Part shown: piece by piece, positions 1 through 9,174 of the stretch | Layout of the letters: every line of letters begins with the position of its first letter | Position numbering within the stretch: the first letter of the stretch is position 1 | Source: Bosea sp. AS-1 | Lineage (GTDB): Bacteria; Pseudomonadota; Alphaproteobacteria; Rhizobiales; Beijerinckiaceae | Length of the DNA: 64,000 bases | Direction of reading: 5' to 3' | Assembly (NCBI RefSeq): GCF_002220095.1 | Contig: NZ_CP022372.1 | Coordinates: forward strand, 2,886,501-2,950,500 | Notes under the pieces: model-generated | Seen by the model: only the letters and a program-made list of their open reading frames with translations | What the model was told of the DNA's origin: nothing | The model's database searches: none | Translations under genes and position numbers: made by a program

Positions 1-1320
1 CGGATCGTCGACCAGCGCGATCAGCGGGGCGATGTCGTCGGCCGGCCAGTCGCGCGCCATCAGCGCTTCATGGGCGTCCGCTGGCGTCGGAGCCGTACGG
101 ATCAGGCGGATGACCTCGTCGATATTCGCGACCGCCGTGGCGAGGCCGCAGAGCACATGCGCGCGCTCGCGAGCCTTGTTGAGCAGGTAGCGCGTGCGCC
201 GGGAAACGACTTCTTCGCGGAATTCGACGAAGGCCGAGATGAAGTCCTTGAGGTTCAGCACCTCGGGGCGGCCGCCATTCAGCGCGACCATGTTGGCACC
301 GAATGAGGTCTGCAGCGGCGTGAAGCGATAGAGTTGGTTCAGCACCACGTCGGCGACGGCATCGCGCTTGATCTCGATGACGACACGCACGCCTTCGCGG
401 CTGGATTCGTCGCGCAGGTCGGAAATGCCCTCGATGCGCTTCTCGCGCACCAGATCGGCGATCTTCTCGACCATCGTCGCTTTGTTCACCTGATAGGGAA
501 TTTCGGTGACGATGATCGCCTCGCGCTCCTTGCGCAGCTCCTCGATATGCGTCTTCGAGCGCATCATGATCGAGCCGCGGCCGGTGTGATAGGCGGAATG
601 GATGCCGCTGCGGCCCATGATCAGGGCGCCGGTCGGGAAGTCCGGGCCGGGAACGATCTCGATCAGGCTGTCGATCGAGATCTCGGGGTCGTCGATATAG
701 GCGACGCAGGCGTCGATCACCTCGCCGAGATTGTGCGGCGGGATGTTGGTGGCCATTCCGACCGCGATGCCGCCGGCGCCGTTGACGAGCAGGTTCGGAT
801 AGCGCGCCGGCAGGACCGTCGGCTCATGTTCCTTGCCGTCGTAGTTCGGCTGGAAATCGACCGTCTCTAGGTCGAGGTCTTCGAGCAGCGGCATCGCCGC
901 CTTGTCGAGGCGGGCCTCGGTGTAACGATCGGCGGCGGGTGAATCGCCGTCCATCGAGCCGAAATTGCCCTGGCCGTCGATCAGCGGCAGGCGCAGCGAG
1001 AAGTCCTGGGCCATGCGCACCAGCGCATCATAGACCGCGAGGTTGCCGTGCGGATGGTACTTACCCATCGTGTCGCCGACGATGCGGGCGCATTTGGTGT
1101 AGGGCCGCTCGGGCAGGTTCTTGTTCTCGTGCATCGAGAACAGAATGCGGCGGTGGACAGGCTTCAGTCCGTCGCGGACATCGGGCAGAGCGCGGCTCAC
1201 GATCACGCTCATCGCGTAATCGAGATAGCTCTTCTTCATCTCGTCGGTGATTGCGATCGGCTTGATGTCGCCGCCGAAATCCGGGGCGTCGTCGCGCTTG
1301 TCGTCGGTATCGTCGCTCAA
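1..1320 (-). CDS. gyrA: DNA gyrase subunit A, N-terminal part (runs off the window)
   Basis: This is the breakage-reunion subunit of DNA gyrase, which with GyrB introduces negative supercoils. Only the first ~440 residues lie in the window; the C-terminal pinwheel domain is beyond base 1. The translated minus strand shows the GyrA start ([20 protein letters not shown] at about residues 28-47), the Walker-less winged-helix region and the active-site tyrosine in the DRYTE motif (about Tyr133). There is no in-frame ATG before the conserved part, so I place the start at a TTG at 1318-1320 (LSDDTDDK...). The quinolone-resistance-determining region reads [10 protein letters not shown], so the positions equivalent to E. 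coli Asp82 and Ser83 are Asn and Leu. Identity is certain; the start is likely but not proven. Confidence 0.95.
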   Translation of the reverse strand, partial: MSDDTDDKRDDAPDFGGDIKPIAITDEMKKSYLDYAMSVIVSRALPDVRDGLKPVHRRILFSMHENKNLPERPYTKCARIVGDTMGKYHPHGNLAVYDALVRMAQDFSLRLPLIDGQGNFGSMDGDSPAADRYTEARLDKAAMPLLEDLDLETVDFQPNYDGKEHEPTVLPARYPNLLVNGAGGIAVGMATNIPPHNLGEVIDACVAYIDDPEISIDSLIEIVPGPDFPTGALIMGRSGIHSAYHTGRGSIMMRSKTHIEELRKEREAIIVTEIPYQVNKATMVEKIADLVREKRIEGISDLRDESSREGVRVVIEIKRDAVADVVLNQLYRFTPLQTSFGANMVALNGGRPEVLNLKDFISAFVEFREEVVSRRTRYLLNKARERAHVLCGLATAVANIDEVIRLIRTAPTPADAHEALMARDWPADDIAPLIALVDDP

Positions 1321-1532
1321 CTGGGAATGTCCCGATTCCTGTTCGTTTTCAGGCTTCTGGCTACCCGATTCCAGCCTTTCGCGCCAGCAAAAGCCGACGC
1401 TGTCCAAGCAAAAATTTCTTTAGTAATTTCATTGTCTTACGGGCATTTTTCCGGCCAACTGAGGTGACCTGCCACAATCCCGCCTTTCTTGGCGGATGAC
1501 GGCGGGCAAAACTCGTGGTCAAGTCGGCTTCG

Positions 1533-2162
1533 ATGTTCGTCGAATTCGCCACCGCTGCCCTTGTCACGATGCTTGTGACGCTCGATCCGCCGGGCCTTGC
1601 GCCGATCTTCCTGTCGCTGACACGGGGCATGTCGGCGGGGGAGCGGCGACAGGTCGCCGTGCGCGCTTCCATCATCGCGTTCTGCATCATGGGCTTCTTC
1701 GGCGTGGCCGGCGATGTCGTGCTGAAGGCGCTCGGCGTCTCGCTACCTGCCTTCCGCATCGCCGGTGGATTGCTGCTGTTCTGGATCGCCTTCGAGATGG
1801 TGTTCGAGCGCCGGACCGAGCGCAAGCAGCAGACAGCCGACACCGCGATCACGCAGGACCACATCCGCAACGTCGCGGCCTTTCCGCTGGCGATCCCGCT
1901 GATGGCGGGGCCGGGCGCCCTGACCGCGACGATCCTGCTCGCCGGCCGGGCGCACGGCGACCCGTTGCTCCTTGTAACGTTGGCCGTGATCTGTGGACTG
2001 GTGATCCTGTGCTGCCTGGCCGTGTTCCTCGCGGCCTCATCGATCGCCAAGCTCCTGGGCGTCACCGGCAATGTCGTGTTGACGCGCCTGCTCGGTGTGA
2101 TCCTCGCGGCTCTCGCTGTGCAATTCGTGATCGATGGCGTGAAAGCGGCTCTGGCCGGTTGA
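1533..2162 (+). CDS. MarC-family integral membrane protein
   Basis: A 209-residue polytopic inner-membrane protein of the MarC/UPF0056 (NAAT) family. It has the typical opening MFVEFATAALVTMLVTLDPP with the family's DPPGLAPIF signature in the first membrane helix, and the second-half repeat AFPLAIPLMAGPGALTATIL. About six hydrophobic helices are visible. MarC proteins were once thought to be multidrug efflux components, but the transport substrate is not established. An in-frame GTG at 1515 would add six residues; the ATG at 1533 matches the usual family start better. It is a single gene transcribed away from gyrA, followed by the ArsR gene. Confidence 0.85.
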   Translation: MFVEFATAALVTMLVTLDPPGLAPIFLSLTRGMSAGERRQVAVRASIIAFCIMGFFGVAGDVVLKALGVSLPAFRIAGGLLLFWIAFEMVFERRTERKQQTADTAITQDHIRNVAAFPLAIPLMAGPGALTATILLAGRAHGDPLLLVTLAVICGLVILCCLAVFLAASSIAKLLGVTGNVVLTRLLGVILAALAVQFVIDGVKAALAG

Positions 2163-2218
2163 GTCGTGAGGCGACCGGCATCTCGCCCGAACAAGAGCTC
2201 GCGATAGGCTTGCGCTTA

Positions 2219-2238
2219 ACATAAGTATTTGCTTATGT
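2219..2238. promoter_or_regulatory. Probable autoregulatory operator of the ArsR-type gene
   Basis: A perfect 7-bp inverted repeat, ACATAAG-N6-CTTATGT, ends 6 bp before the ATG at 2245. It is unusually AT-rich for this genome. ArsR-type repressors commonly bind such a dyad over their own promoter. That this dyad is the site for the adjacent regulator is inference from position and symmetry. No clear Shine-Dalgarno sequence sits between the dyad and the ATG, so the transcript may be leaderless or nearly so. Confidence 0.6.
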
Positions 2239-2244
2239 GTCTGC

Positions 2245-2559
2245 ATGGCCGAGAACGACATCTTCAAGGCGCTGGCCGATCCGACGCGCCGCGCGATCTT
2301 CGAGAAGCTGGCAGCAGGCGGCATGAACGCCAGCGCTTTGCGCGAAGGCATCGCGATCAGCCAGCCGGCCATGTCGCAGCATTTGTCGGTTTTGCGGAGC
2401 GCCGGGCTCGTCCGCGAGGAGAGGCAAGGCCGCTTCGTGAACTATGAGGTCGATCCCGACGGCCTCGCGCTGATCGCGCAATGGCTGTCGAAATACCGGA
2501 CCTATTGGCCGCAGCGCATCGACGCTCTCAGAAGCCTGCTCAGGGAGATGGACCAATGA
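2245..2559 (+). CDS. ArsR-family winged-helix transcriptional regulator
   Basis: A 104-residue one-domain regulator. It opens MAENDIFKALADPTRRAIFE, the classic start of the ArsR/SmtB subgroup that pairs with AHSA1 proteins, and contains the recognition helix region ISQPAMSQHLSVLRSAGLV (about residues 39-57) and the wing REERQGRFVNYEV. It lacks the cysteine-rich metal site of true arsenic or cadmium sensors, so metal sensing is unlikely. The next gene starts inside its stop codon (ATGA overlap at 2556), so the two are co-translated. A perfect dyad just upstream suggests autorepression. Confidence 0.88.
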   Translation: MAENDIFKALADPTRRAIFEKLAAGGMNASALREGIAISQPAMSQHLSVLRSAGLVREERQGRFVNYEVDPDGLALIAQWLSKYRTYWPQRIDALRSLLREMDQ

Positions 2560-2903
2560 ACGCAGACCATGCCGACGGGTCGTCCGACGATCTCATCCTG
2601 GAATATCAACTCGACGCACCGCCCGAGAAGGTCTGGCGCGCGATCAGTGTTCCGGGCCTCAGAGAGGTCTGGTTGCCCGGCACGACCTTGGTCGATCCGG
2701 AGCCGACGATCCTCTCCCCGGGGGAGGCGATCCGCTATCGGATGCGCGAGGACGAGCCGCCCTTCCGCGAAAGCGCCGTCACTTTCAGGATCGCAGGCGA
2801 GGCTGGCGGAACCTGTTTGCGCATCATCCACGAGATCGCGGTGGGCAGGCGGAGAATCGAGCCGGCGAACAGCAACGCGCCGCCGATGCTGCGTGCGGCC
2901 TGA
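2556..2903 (+). CDS. SRPBCC/AHSA1-family protein
   Basis: A 115-residue START/Bet v 1-like (SRPBCC, AHSA1 subgroup) protein. It shows the strand-helix opening ILEYQLDAPPEKVWRAISVP and the later ESAVTFRIAGEAGGTCLRII strand pair typical of the fold. The start ATG at 2556 overlaps the ArsR stop. ArsR-AHSA1 operons are common; the AHSA1 partner is thought to bind a hydrophobic ligand, but the ligand is unknown. The length is short for the family (about 140-150 residues), and the C-terminal end (RRIEPANSNAPPMLRAA) looks truncated or divergent, with the last helix poorly formed. Confidence 0.75.
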   Translation: MNADHADGSSDDLILEYQLDAPPEKVWRAISVPGLREVWLPGTTLVDPEPTILSPGEAIRYRMREDEPPFRESAVTFRIAGEAGGTCLRIIHEIAVGRRRIEPANSNAPPMLRAA

Positions 2904-2949
2904 CGCTCGCTAGCCACCCAACCCAATCCAGAGCCCATGGAGTTCGCCG

Positions 2950-3573
2950 ATGCGCGAAACGATGCAACTCGTCCCTATGGTCGTCGAGCAGTCGAGCCGC
3001 GGGGAGCGCTCCTTCGACATCTATTCTCGGCTGCTGCGCGAGCGGATCATCTTCGTCAATGGCGAGGTCAACGACGCCATGAGCGCACTGGTCTGCGCGC
3101 AGCTCCTGTTCCTGGAGGCGGAGAATCCGAAGCGTCCGATCCATCTCTACATCAATTCGCCCGGTGGGGTCGTGACCAGCGGCTTCGCCATGTACGACAC
3201 GATGCGCTACGTCCGCGCGCCGGTGCATACGCTGTGCATGGGTACGGCGCGTTCGATGGGCTCGTTCCTTCTGATGGCGGGAGAGCCAGGTGAGCGCGCG
3301 GCGCTCCCCAATGCGAGCCTGCATGTTCATCAACCGCTTGGCGGCTTCCAGGGGCAGGCCTCCGACATCCTGATCCATGCCGAGGAGATGCAGCAGACCA
3401 AGCGCCGGGTCACACGCCTCTACGCCGAGCATTGCGGACGCAGCTACGAGGAGGTGGAGCGCACGCTGGACCGCGACCGCTTCATGACGGCCGAGGAGGC
3501 GCTGGAATGGGGGTTGATCGACCGGATCGTCCACCGGATGGACGAGCGGCCAGACATGCCTCCGCTATCGTGA
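2950..3573 (+). CDS. ClpP-family serine protease paralogue
   Basis: A 207-residue ClpP-fold peptidase. The Ser-His-Asp triad is present: Ser102 in [10 protein letters not shown], His127 in [10 protein letters not shown] and Asp176 in LDRDRFM. The loop before the serine reads GTARS instead of the canonical GQAAS, and the IHQP-type loop is LHVHQP. The oligomer-forming N-terminal SYDIYSRLL-like segment ([20 protein letters not shown]) is conserved. The gene stands alone, not beside tig, clpX or lon, so it is probably an accessory ClpP rather than the housekeeping copy. An ATG in a good context follows a weak ribosome site at about 2938-2945. Confidence 0.88.
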   Translation: MRETMQLVPMVVEQSSRGERSFDIYSRLLRERIIFVNGEVNDAMSALVCAQLLFLEAENPKRPIHLYINSPGGVVTSGFAMYDTMRYVRAPVHTLCMGTARSMGSFLLMAGEPGERAALPNASLHVHQPLGGFQGQASDILIHAEEMQQTKRRVTRLYAEHCGRSYEEVERTLDRDRFMTAEEALEWGLIDRIVHRMDERPDMPPLS

Positions 3574-3692
3574 GCCGCCGGAGAAAAATCCTTGCAAATC
3601 GGCAGGCCAATTGCAGCGCCTCTCTCACGGGCGCTGCGCTATGGTCCCGGCGCGCCATTGAAGGGCGCTTCCGGCAGGCCGAGGGACAAGCC

Positions 3693-4850
3693 GTGACGAT
3701 CGATCTCGACAATCTGGTGCAGGAAATGACCGCCTGGCGGCGCGACCTGCATGCGCATCCGGAATTCGGCTTCGAAGAGACCCGGACCAGCGCCTTCGTT
3801 GCAGGGAAGCTACGGGAGTTCGGCCTGAACGAGATCGCGATGGGTGTTGGCGGCACCGGTGTCGTCGGGACCTTGAAGCGCGGTACCGGCAACCGGGCGA
3901 TCGCGCTGCGGGCGGATATGGATGCCCTACGAATCCCGGAGCAGGGCGAGGCGCCCTATCGCTCGCAAAATCCTGGCGTGATGCATGCCTGCGGCCATGA
4001 CGGCCATACGGCGATGCTACTCGGGGCCGCAAAGCTGCTGGCGGCCGAGGGAGGCTTCGACGGCACGGTGCGCTTCATCTTCCAGCCGGCCGAGGAATGG
4101 GGCCGGGGGGCACTCGCAATGCTCGATGACGGCGTGCTGGAGCGCTTTCCCTTTGAGGAGATCTACGGGCTTCACAACGAGCCTGGCCTGGGCCTCGGCC
4201 ACTTCCGGACCCGCCCCGGTGCGATCATGTCGGCCGAGGACAATTTCGAGATCGTCCTGCGCGGGGTCGGCGGCCATGCCGCCCGTCCTCATGCCGGGAG
4301 CGAGACGCTGGTTGCCGCCTGCGCTCTGGTGATGAATCTGCAGACGATTGTCTCGCGTCGGCTGAGCCCGACGGCGATCGGGGTGGTGTCGGTGACCGAG
4401 TTGATCACCGACGGCACCCGCAATGCCCTGCCTGGGGAAGCGCGCATCCTCGGAGATGCCCGCAGCTTCAGCCCAGCGGTCAGCGCCGATATCGAGAAGC
4501 AGATGCGGCGGATCGCGGAAGGGACGGCGCGGGCCTACGATGTCGAGCACGCGGTGACCTACACCCGCGAATTCGTGCCGCTCCAGAATGATCCAGCGTT
4601 GACCGAAGAGGCATTGGGAGCGGCACGGGCGCTGCTCGGTACGGAGAATGTCTCCGTCGTCTCCGAGCCCTTCACCGGCTCCGAGGATTTCGCCCGTTTC
4701 CTCGACCACGTGCCGGGCTGCTTCGCCTTTCTCGGCAATGGCGACACCGCACCGCTTCACAATCCACGCTATGATTTCGACGATGCCGGGCTGATCCACG
4801 GTGCGCGCTTCCACACCGAAATCGTGCGCCGGCGCTTGCCCGTCGCCTGA
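3693..4850 (+). CDS. M20-family amidohydrolase (hippurate hydrolase/IAA-amino acid hydrolase type)
   Basis: A 385-residue metallopeptidase of the M20D amidohydrolase group, which cleaves N-acyl amino acids. The metal ligands are visible in RADMDAL (about residues 73-79), CGHDGH (100-105), QPAEEWG and the final HNPRYDFDD. A dimerisation-domain segment lies around GVGGHAARPH. The frame is open further upstream into clpP, but a GTG at 3693 preceded by GAGGGA gives the family's normal length and the usual start of DLDNLVQEMTAWRRDLHAHP. It is a stand-alone gene, convergent with the alpha/beta hydrolase; the natural substrate cannot be told. Confidence 0.88.
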   Translation: MTIDLDNLVQEMTAWRRDLHAHPEFGFEETRTSAFVAGKLREFGLNEIAMGVGGTGVVGTLKRGTGNRAIALRADMDALRIPEQGEAPYRSQNPGVMHACGHDGHTAMLLGAAKLLAAEGGFDGTVRFIFQPAEEWGRGALAMLDDGVLERFPFEEIYGLHNEPGLGLGHFRTRPGAIMSAEDNFEIVLRGVGGHAARPHAGSETLVAACALVMNLQTIVSRRLSPTAIGVVSVTELITDGTRNALPGEARILGDARSFSPAVSADIEKQMRRIAEGTARAYDVEHAVTYTREFVPLQNDPALTEEALGAARALLGTENVSVVSEPFTGSEDFARFLDHVPGCFAFLGNGDTAPLHNPRYDFDDAGLIHGARFHTEIVRRRLPVA

Positions 4851-4878
4851 GTTCGCAACGGGCTCGCACTGGTCGGAA

Positions 4879-6057
4879 CTACTTCTCCAGGAAGGCGCGG
4901 ATCGCGCCTTCCGCCTGCTTCATCGACATCACCCCATCGAGATGGCCGCGCACGCCGTCGATGGTGACATGGGTGACGTCGCGCCCGGCGTCCTTTGCCG
5001 CCTTCAGGTTGCGCTCGACCGTCTCGGCAGTGAAGACGAGGTCCTTGGGCTGGGTGATGTAGAGCATCGGCGCCTTGATCTTCGCCATGCCGTCGGCGAG
5101 CGAGGAACCGCCGGCCGCGAAGAGCTGGTTGGCCTTAATCAGATAGAGAAAGTGGTTGGCGTCGGAGAGCTTGGCGCGTGCCTCGCCGGCATTGTCGAGC
5201 ACACTCTGGACCTGGAACTTGTTGCGCAGCGCCTTGTCGGGCTCCTCGCCGGCCTTGGCCGGACGTCGGGCGAAGGTGGCGTCGGCCCATTCCTCATGAT
5301 TGGCCTGCAGCGTCACGGCGGCCAGCGCCTTGGCGAGGCCGGCAAGCGGCGGGGCCTTGCCGTAGTAGTCGCCGTTGTTCCAGTTGGGATCCAGCAGGAT
5401 GGGAGCAGCCCAGACATCGAGCCAGCCGATCAGCATCGCATTGGCTTCGGCCGCGCCGATGACCGGCATCGCCTTCGCCACCATCTCGGGATGACTCGCT
5501 GCCCATTCGAAGGTCTGGAGCGAGCCCATCGAGGGGCCGGCGACGAGCGCGAGCCGCTTGATTCCAAGGCTCTCGACGAGTGCCTTCTGAACTTCGACGA
5601 AGTCGCGGATGGTCACGACCGGGAAATCGAGCCCGTAGGGCTTGCCGGTATCGGGGTCGATCGACGCCGGACCGGTGGTCGTGGTCTTGGGGTCACCGGT
5701 ATTGAGGTTCACCAGGGTGTCGGATGCGATGACGAAATACTTATTGGTGTCGATCGCCTTGCCCGGGCCGATGATCGCATCCCAATAGCCCGGCTGCGCG
5801 TCCTTGGCGTCGTATTTGCCGGCGGCATGCGAGTTGCCGGAAAAGAAATGGCAGATCAGCACGGCGTTGGATTTGTCGGTGTTGAGCGTGCCGTAGCTCT
5901 CCCAGCCGACGCGGATCTGCTTCAGCGTGCGACCTGACTGCGTGGTGAAGCTGGGCAGTTCGAAGACCTTCTTTTCGACGATCAGTTCCTGTGCCCCGGC
6001 CATGCCCGTTACCATCATTGCTGCGAGCGCGACCGCGCCCTTGATCCATGTCCGCAT
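4879..6057 (-). CDS. Exported alpha/beta hydrolase, homoserine O-acetyltransferase (MetX)-like
   Basis: A 392-residue alpha/beta hydrolase of the MetX-like superfamily with a Sec signal peptide (MRTWIKGAVALAAMMVTGMA, cut near residue 22). It is therefore periplasmic and not a true MetX, which is cytoplasmic. The nucleophile elbow is GPSMG (Ser176); a late Asp (QPKDLVFT) and His (VRGHLDG) complete a triad. The start was set at the ATG at 6055-6057, preceded by GGAGGGAGCGAG. The longer frame would bury the signal peptide. It lies directly downstream of the AsmA gene on the same strand. Substrate unknown. Confidence 0.82.
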   Translation of the reverse strand: MRTWIKGAVALAAMMVTGMAGAQELIVEKKVFELPSFTTQSGRTLKQIRVGWESYGTLNTDKSNAVLICHFFSGNSHAAGKYDAKDAQPGYWDAIIGPGKAIDTNKYFVIASDTLVNLNTGDPKTTTTGPASIDPDTGKPYGLDFPVVTIRDFVEVQKALVESLGIKRLALVAGPSMGSLQTFEWAASHPEMVAKAMPVIGAAEANAMLIGWLDVWAAPILLDPNWNNGDYYGKAPPLAGLAKALAAVTLQANHEEWADATFARRPAKAGEEPDKALRNKFQVQSVLDNAGEARAKLSDANHFLYLIKANQLFAAGGSSLADGMAKIKAPMLYITQPKDLVFTAETVERNLKAAKDAGRDVTHVTIDGVRGHLDGVMSMKQAEGAIRAFLEK

Positions 6058-6143
6058 CTCGCTCCCTCCTGTGGCGGCCTTCATGAGGACGGGTTGCATC
6101 AGAGCGGATTTTCGCAGGGTGCGGAAGCGAGGTCCCGAAACAA

Positions 6144-7925
6144 TCAGCGCCCGATCAGAGCCGGAACCGCTGTGTTGCCGGAGCTGCCGGTGGGGCTGAG
6201 GAAGGCTTCGCTCTCCAGGTCGAAGAGGGGGCCGTCGACCGAACCTTTGAGCACGAGCGGCAGCCTGAGCGAGCCGCTGAGCGAGGCCAGGGAAGCGCGC
6301 ATGTCGAGCTGACGGGTGCGAAGGGACGCGTTGCCGGCCAGGCTCAATCGGTAGTTCGTCCCGTTCATCTGCGCATCGGTCAGCACCAGCAAGCCATTGG
6401 CGATGCCGGCATTGGCAGCCAGCGTGTCGAACGGCGTCTTGCCCTGGTGCCAGTCCCGCAGGAGCTGCGAGGGGTTGCGCTCTGCTCGGCGAACGAGCTC
6501 GGCCAGTGCGATGCCACCGATCTCACCCTGACGAAGGTTGATGCCGGCGCGCCCGGTCATCGCGCCGAGAAGCTCGTCGAAAGTCTTGCCGGCACCGTCG
6601 AGTGCCAACTGGAAACCGCCGGTGCCGGACAGGCGCGGAAGCTGCGGGACGTCGGCCCCTGCCTGGCCGAAATCGACCCTGTCGAGCCCGGCCTGAACCT
6701 TCACGTCGACACCGCCCGGCGCGCTCACGGCGAGGAAGCGGGCCTTGACCGTACCGCCATAGGCGGTGGCACGCAGCAGGCCGGTTTCGAAGCGCCCCTT
6801 CTTGACGAGGACATAGGTTGCGACATCGGCAAGGCGGGCGCCGTTCAGCTTTGCGGCGTCGACCGAGATGCGCAGGTCGATGTCCCGCCCTGTCCAGCCG
6901 TCGAGGTCGAGCGGGCTCTGGTCGGCTGCGTCGACCGCGGGGAGGGGAAGGCGACGGATCAGGCGACCCATATCGAGGCTGGCTCCCGCCAGCGTGCCCG
7001 ACAACGCAAGGCGACCGTCGACATCCGTCAGCTTCATCACGCCGTCGAGACGGTCGCCGTCCAGGCTCGCCATGGCGTTGGTGAAGGAGGCTTCGCGTGG
7101 CTTCAATTGCAGGTCGGCATTCAGCGTCAGCGCACCCAGCGCCGTCGAGATGCGCGATTTCTCGCCGAACCAGTCGAGAAGCTGGGGAACAGAGGGCGTC
7201 GAGAGGGCAAGCGTGCCGTTGACCACCGGCTCGCCCGGGCCGGCGCGTGTGCCATCGAAGCGCAGCTTCAGCAAGGACGAGTTGGCCGAAAGAGCGGCCT
7301 TGGTGGCGCTGCCGGCAACCGGCCAGAGCAGGCTGACGTCGCTCTGCACGCCGCGCCACGTGAAGGAGCCGGACAGGCCGAACGGATCATCCGGACCGCG
7401 CTCGTCGATGACGATATTGACGTCGCGCACGATGCTTTGGACTGTGCCGGCGGCACGCAGGAAGAGCACGCCGGAGCTGATGACGATGCGGCTCTGGCTG
7501 CGCAGCTTCTCCAATTCCGCGAGAGGAGCGGAGAGCCAGTCGGTGACGCCGTCGCTGCCGGCGGGGACGGCGACGTCAAGTTGTGGTGCGACGAGGTCGA
7601 TACGGCTGACGCCGAGGCGTCCCGTCAGCAGGGGCATCAGGCGCAGATACGCCCTCACGCGAGCTGCCTCGCCGGCGACGGCTCCGTCGCGCTGGGCGAA
7701 GACGACTTTGGAGAGGCTGATGCGCGGCAGGGGCAGCAGCGCGATCTCGGCGCGCTCCAGCGACTTGACCGCGAAGCCGGTCCGTTCCTCGATCGCCCTG
7801 ATCGCGCTGCGCTCGATACGGCCGAGCGCAAGGTCCCACGACTGCAATCCGAGCAGGCCGATCGCGATAACGAGGCTGAAGGCGAGGAACGCAGTGCGTC
7901 TGGTCATGGACTTCCGAATCGGCAC
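6144..7925 (-). CDS. AsmA-family protein
   Basis: A 593-residue protein with one N-terminal membrane anchor (about residues 9-27) followed by a long beta-rich periplasmic region. This is the architecture of AsmA/TamB-type bridge proteins, now thought to move lipid between inner and outer membranes. Family features seen are AIEERTGFAVKSLERAEIAL near the N-terminus and the C-terminal AsmA_2 repeats (TAYGGTVKARFLAVSA; GRAGINLRQGEIGGIALAEL). An ATG six codons further in (7907) is an alternative start. It sits between the DUF2865 gene and the MetX-like hydrolase on the same strand. Confidence 0.85.
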   Translation of the reverse strand: MPIRKSMTRRTAFLAFSLVIAIGLLGLQSWDLALGRIERSAIRAIEERTGFAVKSLERAEIALLPLPRISLSKVVFAQRDGAVAGEAARVRAYLRLMPLLTGRLGVSRIDLVAPQLDVAVPAGSDGVTDWLSAPLAELEKLRSQSRIVISSGVLFLRAAGTVQSIVRDVNIVIDERGPDDPFGLSGSFTWRGVQSDVSLLWPVAGSATKAALSANSSLLKLRFDGTRAGPGEPVVNGTLALSTPSVPQLLDWFGEKSRISTALGALTLNADLQLKPREASFTNAMASLDGDRLDGVMKLTDVDGRLALSGTLAGASLDMGRLIRRLPLPAVDAADQSPLDLDGWTGRDIDLRISVDAAKLNGARLADVATYVLVKKGRFETGLLRATAYGGTVKARFLAVSAPGGVDVKVQAGLDRVDFGQAGADVPQLPRLSGTGGFQLALDGAGKTFDELLGAMTGRAGINLRQGEIGGIALAELVRRAERNPSQLLRDWHQGKTPFDTLAANAGIANGLLVLTDAQMNGTNYRLSLAGNASLRTRQLDMRASLASLSGSLRLPLVLKGSVDGPLFDLESEAFLSPTGSSGNTAVPALIGR

Positions 7926-8088
7926 GGGCCGAAAGTCAGCCAGCCCCCCTGGCGGCAGAGGGTGTAGGCCGATCAGCGCTGCTTGTCGAGCCGGCGAAGC
8001 CGGCTATCCGACGCATTTTGCACCGGTTTTTGCCGGATTTGGGGCGAAATGAAGGTCCCAGAAGCCGTCGGAAACGAGACCGCCGGTC

Positions 8089-9174
8089 TCACTGCGCCAG
8101 GGCGATCGGGATCATCCGAACGGGTGTTTGCGTGCCGGCTGCGTCGAACGAGCCGCGCAGGAAGGCGTCGCTCGCCGTGTCGGATTCGAGCCTGGCTTCG
8201 CGAACCCGCATCTGACGGCGGACGTTGCGCAGCTGCGCTTCCATCCGCGAGATGCCGACTTGCTCGTCGATCTGACGGCGCTGGGCCTTGGTCAATTCGG
8301 GCGCCGAGCGGAAGTCGCGAAAGTCACGGTGGCTGTAGGGCCAGCTCGACCCGCCCACGAAGGTCGTGACCTTGCCATCCAGCACGATGCTGTCGCCGGG
8401 CCGCAGCGTGATGTCGCGCAGCAGCGAGACGCGGTGCTCGCCGGCTTTCGCGATGGGAAGCCGGCAGGCGGGGTTCGCCGTCGTCTCGTGCCTGTAGGCG
8501 GTCGGGAGTGCTCCGTAGCGCTGGCCATCGGCGGCCACGGCCTTGTCGATCGAGGCGGCGCCTGCGGCAATGGTGAAGACCTTGACGGGCAGGCCTGGAT
8601 TCATGGCTTCGCAGAGAGCCTGGTGCGCCTTCAGATCGGAGGAGGAGCGCAGATAGCCGATCGGCGCGTGAAAGCCGTCGCACAGCCGCACGCAGATCGT
8701 CTGGGCCGCCTTGCTTGCGCCGGAAAGCGTGTCGGTGCGAGCGGGAAGGGAAGCCGTCTGATGCGAGCGCGGAGCTGCCTTGCGCGCATTGCGGCGGAAC
8801 GGGTTGAGATCGATGGCCGGCTGTGCGACCCGCCCGTCGGCGCCTGTGCGGAACAGCGGGAGGCGCCAGCCGTTGCCGGCCGGCGCATAGGCCGTTGCCT
8901 GCGGTGCGAAGCCGGTGGGGCGCTGTGCGCGGCGTGCCGCTTCCTCGAGGAAGAAGGAGTGAATGCCGGCGTCGTCGGCCTGGACCAGCGACGCTGTCAG
9001 GATCATGCCGCTTGCACCGAGCGCAAGTCCCGCCGCTGCCATCGCCAGAAGCCGCCGCAGGCGGGATGTCTCGCGCAAGCCGGGCCTTATGGAATGTGAC
9101 TGCCGGAACGCTGCAACCAGAGCCTCTCCGCCGCAGGCAGGTGCCTGCTCGGATACGTCACGGACACGCGACAT
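8089..9174 (-). CDS. DUF2865 domain-containing protein
   Basis: A 361-residue protein found mainly in Hyphomicrobiales. A hydrophobic segment at about residues 45-63 (LLAMAAAGLALGASGMILTA) acts as anchor or signal. The DUF2865 core follows, with its paired cysteines (TICVRLCDGFHAPIGYL ... HQALCEAMNPGLP) and the later region NPACRLP, then a charged coiled-coil-like tail (RRQIDEQVGISRMEAQLRN). The start is the ATG at 9172-9174, with GGAGAG 6 bp upstream. Function unknown; the cysteines are probably disulphide-bonded in the periplasm. Confidence 0.8.
   Translation of the reverse strand: MSRVRDVSEQAPACGGEALVAAFRQSHSIRPGLRETSRLRRLLAMAAAGLALGASGMILTASLVQADDAGIHSFFLEEAARRAQRPTGFAPQATAYAPAGNGWRLPLFRTGADGRVAQPAIDLNPFRRNARKAAPRSHQTASLPARTDTLSGASKAAQTICVRLCDGFHAPIGYLRSSSDLKAHQALCEAMNPGLPVKVFTIAAGAASIDKAVAADGQRYGALPTAYRHETTANPACRLPIAKAGEHRVSLLRDITLRPGDSIVLDGKVTTFVGGSSWPYSHRDFRDFRSAPELTKAQRRQIDEQVGISRMEAQLRNVRRQMRVREARLESDTASDAFLRGSFDAAGTQTPVRMIPIALAQ

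Noticed and set aside
4801..5937. 378-codon plus-strand open frame opposite the exported alpha/beta hydrolase
   Set aside because: Antisense shadow of the MetX-like gene; no ribosome site and no known domain.
4879..6057. MetX (homoserine O-acetyltransferase) by fold similarity
   Set aside because: It has a clear signal peptide and would act in the periplasm, where homoserine acetylation is not expected; the family name is therefore given only as a resemblance.
6447..7967. Long plus-strand open frame opposite the AsmA gene
   Set aside because: It is antisense to a well-supported AsmA protein, has no ribosome site, and its product has the charged, repeat-free composition typical of reverse-frame translation in GC-rich DNA.
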